Assembly: GCA_036562635.1 (NCBI GenBank)
Contig: DATCJU010000069.1
Location: forward strand, 1 to 13,899
Length of the DNA stretch: 13,899 nt
Origin: DATCJU01 sp036562635
GTDB taxonomy: Bacteria > Actinomycetota > Actinomycetes > Mycobacteriales > Pseudonocardiaceae
Direction: 5' to 3'
The translations under genes were made by a program, and so were the position numbers. Shown here one piece after another: positions 13,763 through 13,899 of the stretch. How positions within the stretch are numbered: position 1 is the first letter of the stretch; every line of letters starts with the position of its first letter. The notes under the pieces are model-generated. The model was not told where the DNA came from. It did not search any database and worked only from the letters and a program-made list of their open reading frames with translations.

Positions 13763-13899
13763 TCAGGCGGATTTCTCGCGGCGTTCCCGCCGGGTGGACT
13801 GCCGCGCCACGATCGTCGGATTCACGTTCTCCCGCACCGTCTGCTCGGTGATCACCACCTTGGCCACGTCCGTGCGCGAGGGAATGTCGTACATCACCG
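13763..13899 (-). CDS. clpX: ATP-dependent Clp protease ATP-binding subunit ClpX, C-terminal end only
   Basis: The last 44 residues and stop codon of ClpX, the AAA+ unfoldase that feeds proteins into ClpP; the rest lies beyond the right edge. The visible part reads VMYDIPSRTDVAKVVITEQ followed by TVRENVNPTIV, which matches the conserved ClpX C-terminal small domain (YDxPS...D..kvvIt...V..n.nPtiv), and a basic tail RRERREKSA as in actinobacterial ClpX. The gene runs leftwards toward the GT2 gene, with 563 bases between. It is a conserved core gene and so marks the chromosomal anchor of the accessory genes to its left. Confidence 0.85.
   Translation of the reverse strand, partial: VMYDIPSRTDVAKVVITEQTVRENVNPTIVARQSTRRERREKSA

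Overview
The window is high-GC, densely coding DNA with C/G-rich third codon positions, typical of an actinomycete. The ClpX C-terminus at the right edge, which ends in a basic REKSA-type tail, fits Pseudonocardiales-like organisms; that placement is from memory and of low confidence. No transposase, integrase, tRNA, rRNA or CRISPR array was seen.

Left third (1-5152, minus strand): the 5' part of a nonribosomal peptide synthetase that runs off the left edge. Within the window it has an unusual ~385-residue N-terminal region, a complete adenylation domain (pocket residues read as glycine-type), a carrier protein, a heterocyclization (Cy) domain and the first ~270 residues of a second adenylation domain (partial pocket reads as cysteine-type). 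The expected product of this part is a Gly-thiazoline starter. A TTG start with a strong ribosome site, a candidate promoter, CTCAC/GTGAG repeats and a leader hairpin lie in the 686-base upstream gap.

Middle (5839-7165): a divergent pair, an NADPH-dependent FMN reductase (minus) and a TetR-family repressor (plus). They share a 121-base region with two 20-bp palindromic operator copies, a self-contained redox/repressor switch. Strong hairpins close this unit on both sides (5733-5775 and 7451-7494).

Right half (7614-13199): a compact sialic acid (nonulosonate) locus. It holds a coiled-coil protein translationally coupled to a family-29-like sialyltransferase, a CMP-sialic acid synthetase (neuA type) on the opposite strand, a hydrolysing UDP-GlcNAc 2-epimerase (neuC type) overlapping a sialic acid synthase (neuB type), and a family-2 glycosyltransferase. 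Together they give a full route: UDP-GlcNAc to ManNAc (NeuC), ManNAc plus PEP to sialic acid (NeuB), CMP activation (NeuA) and transfer (GT29-like), with GT2 probably building the acceptor glycan. Five structured non-coding gaps separate these blocks.

Right edge (13763-13899): the last 44 codons of clpX, a core gene, showing that the sialic acid locus sits directly beside conserved chromosome.

Most noteworthy: a GT29-type sialyltransferase in a bacterial sialic acid locus with a coupled coiled-coil partner; a sharp codon-usage island covering the specificity core of the second adenylation domain; and the odd N-terminus of the NRPS loading module.
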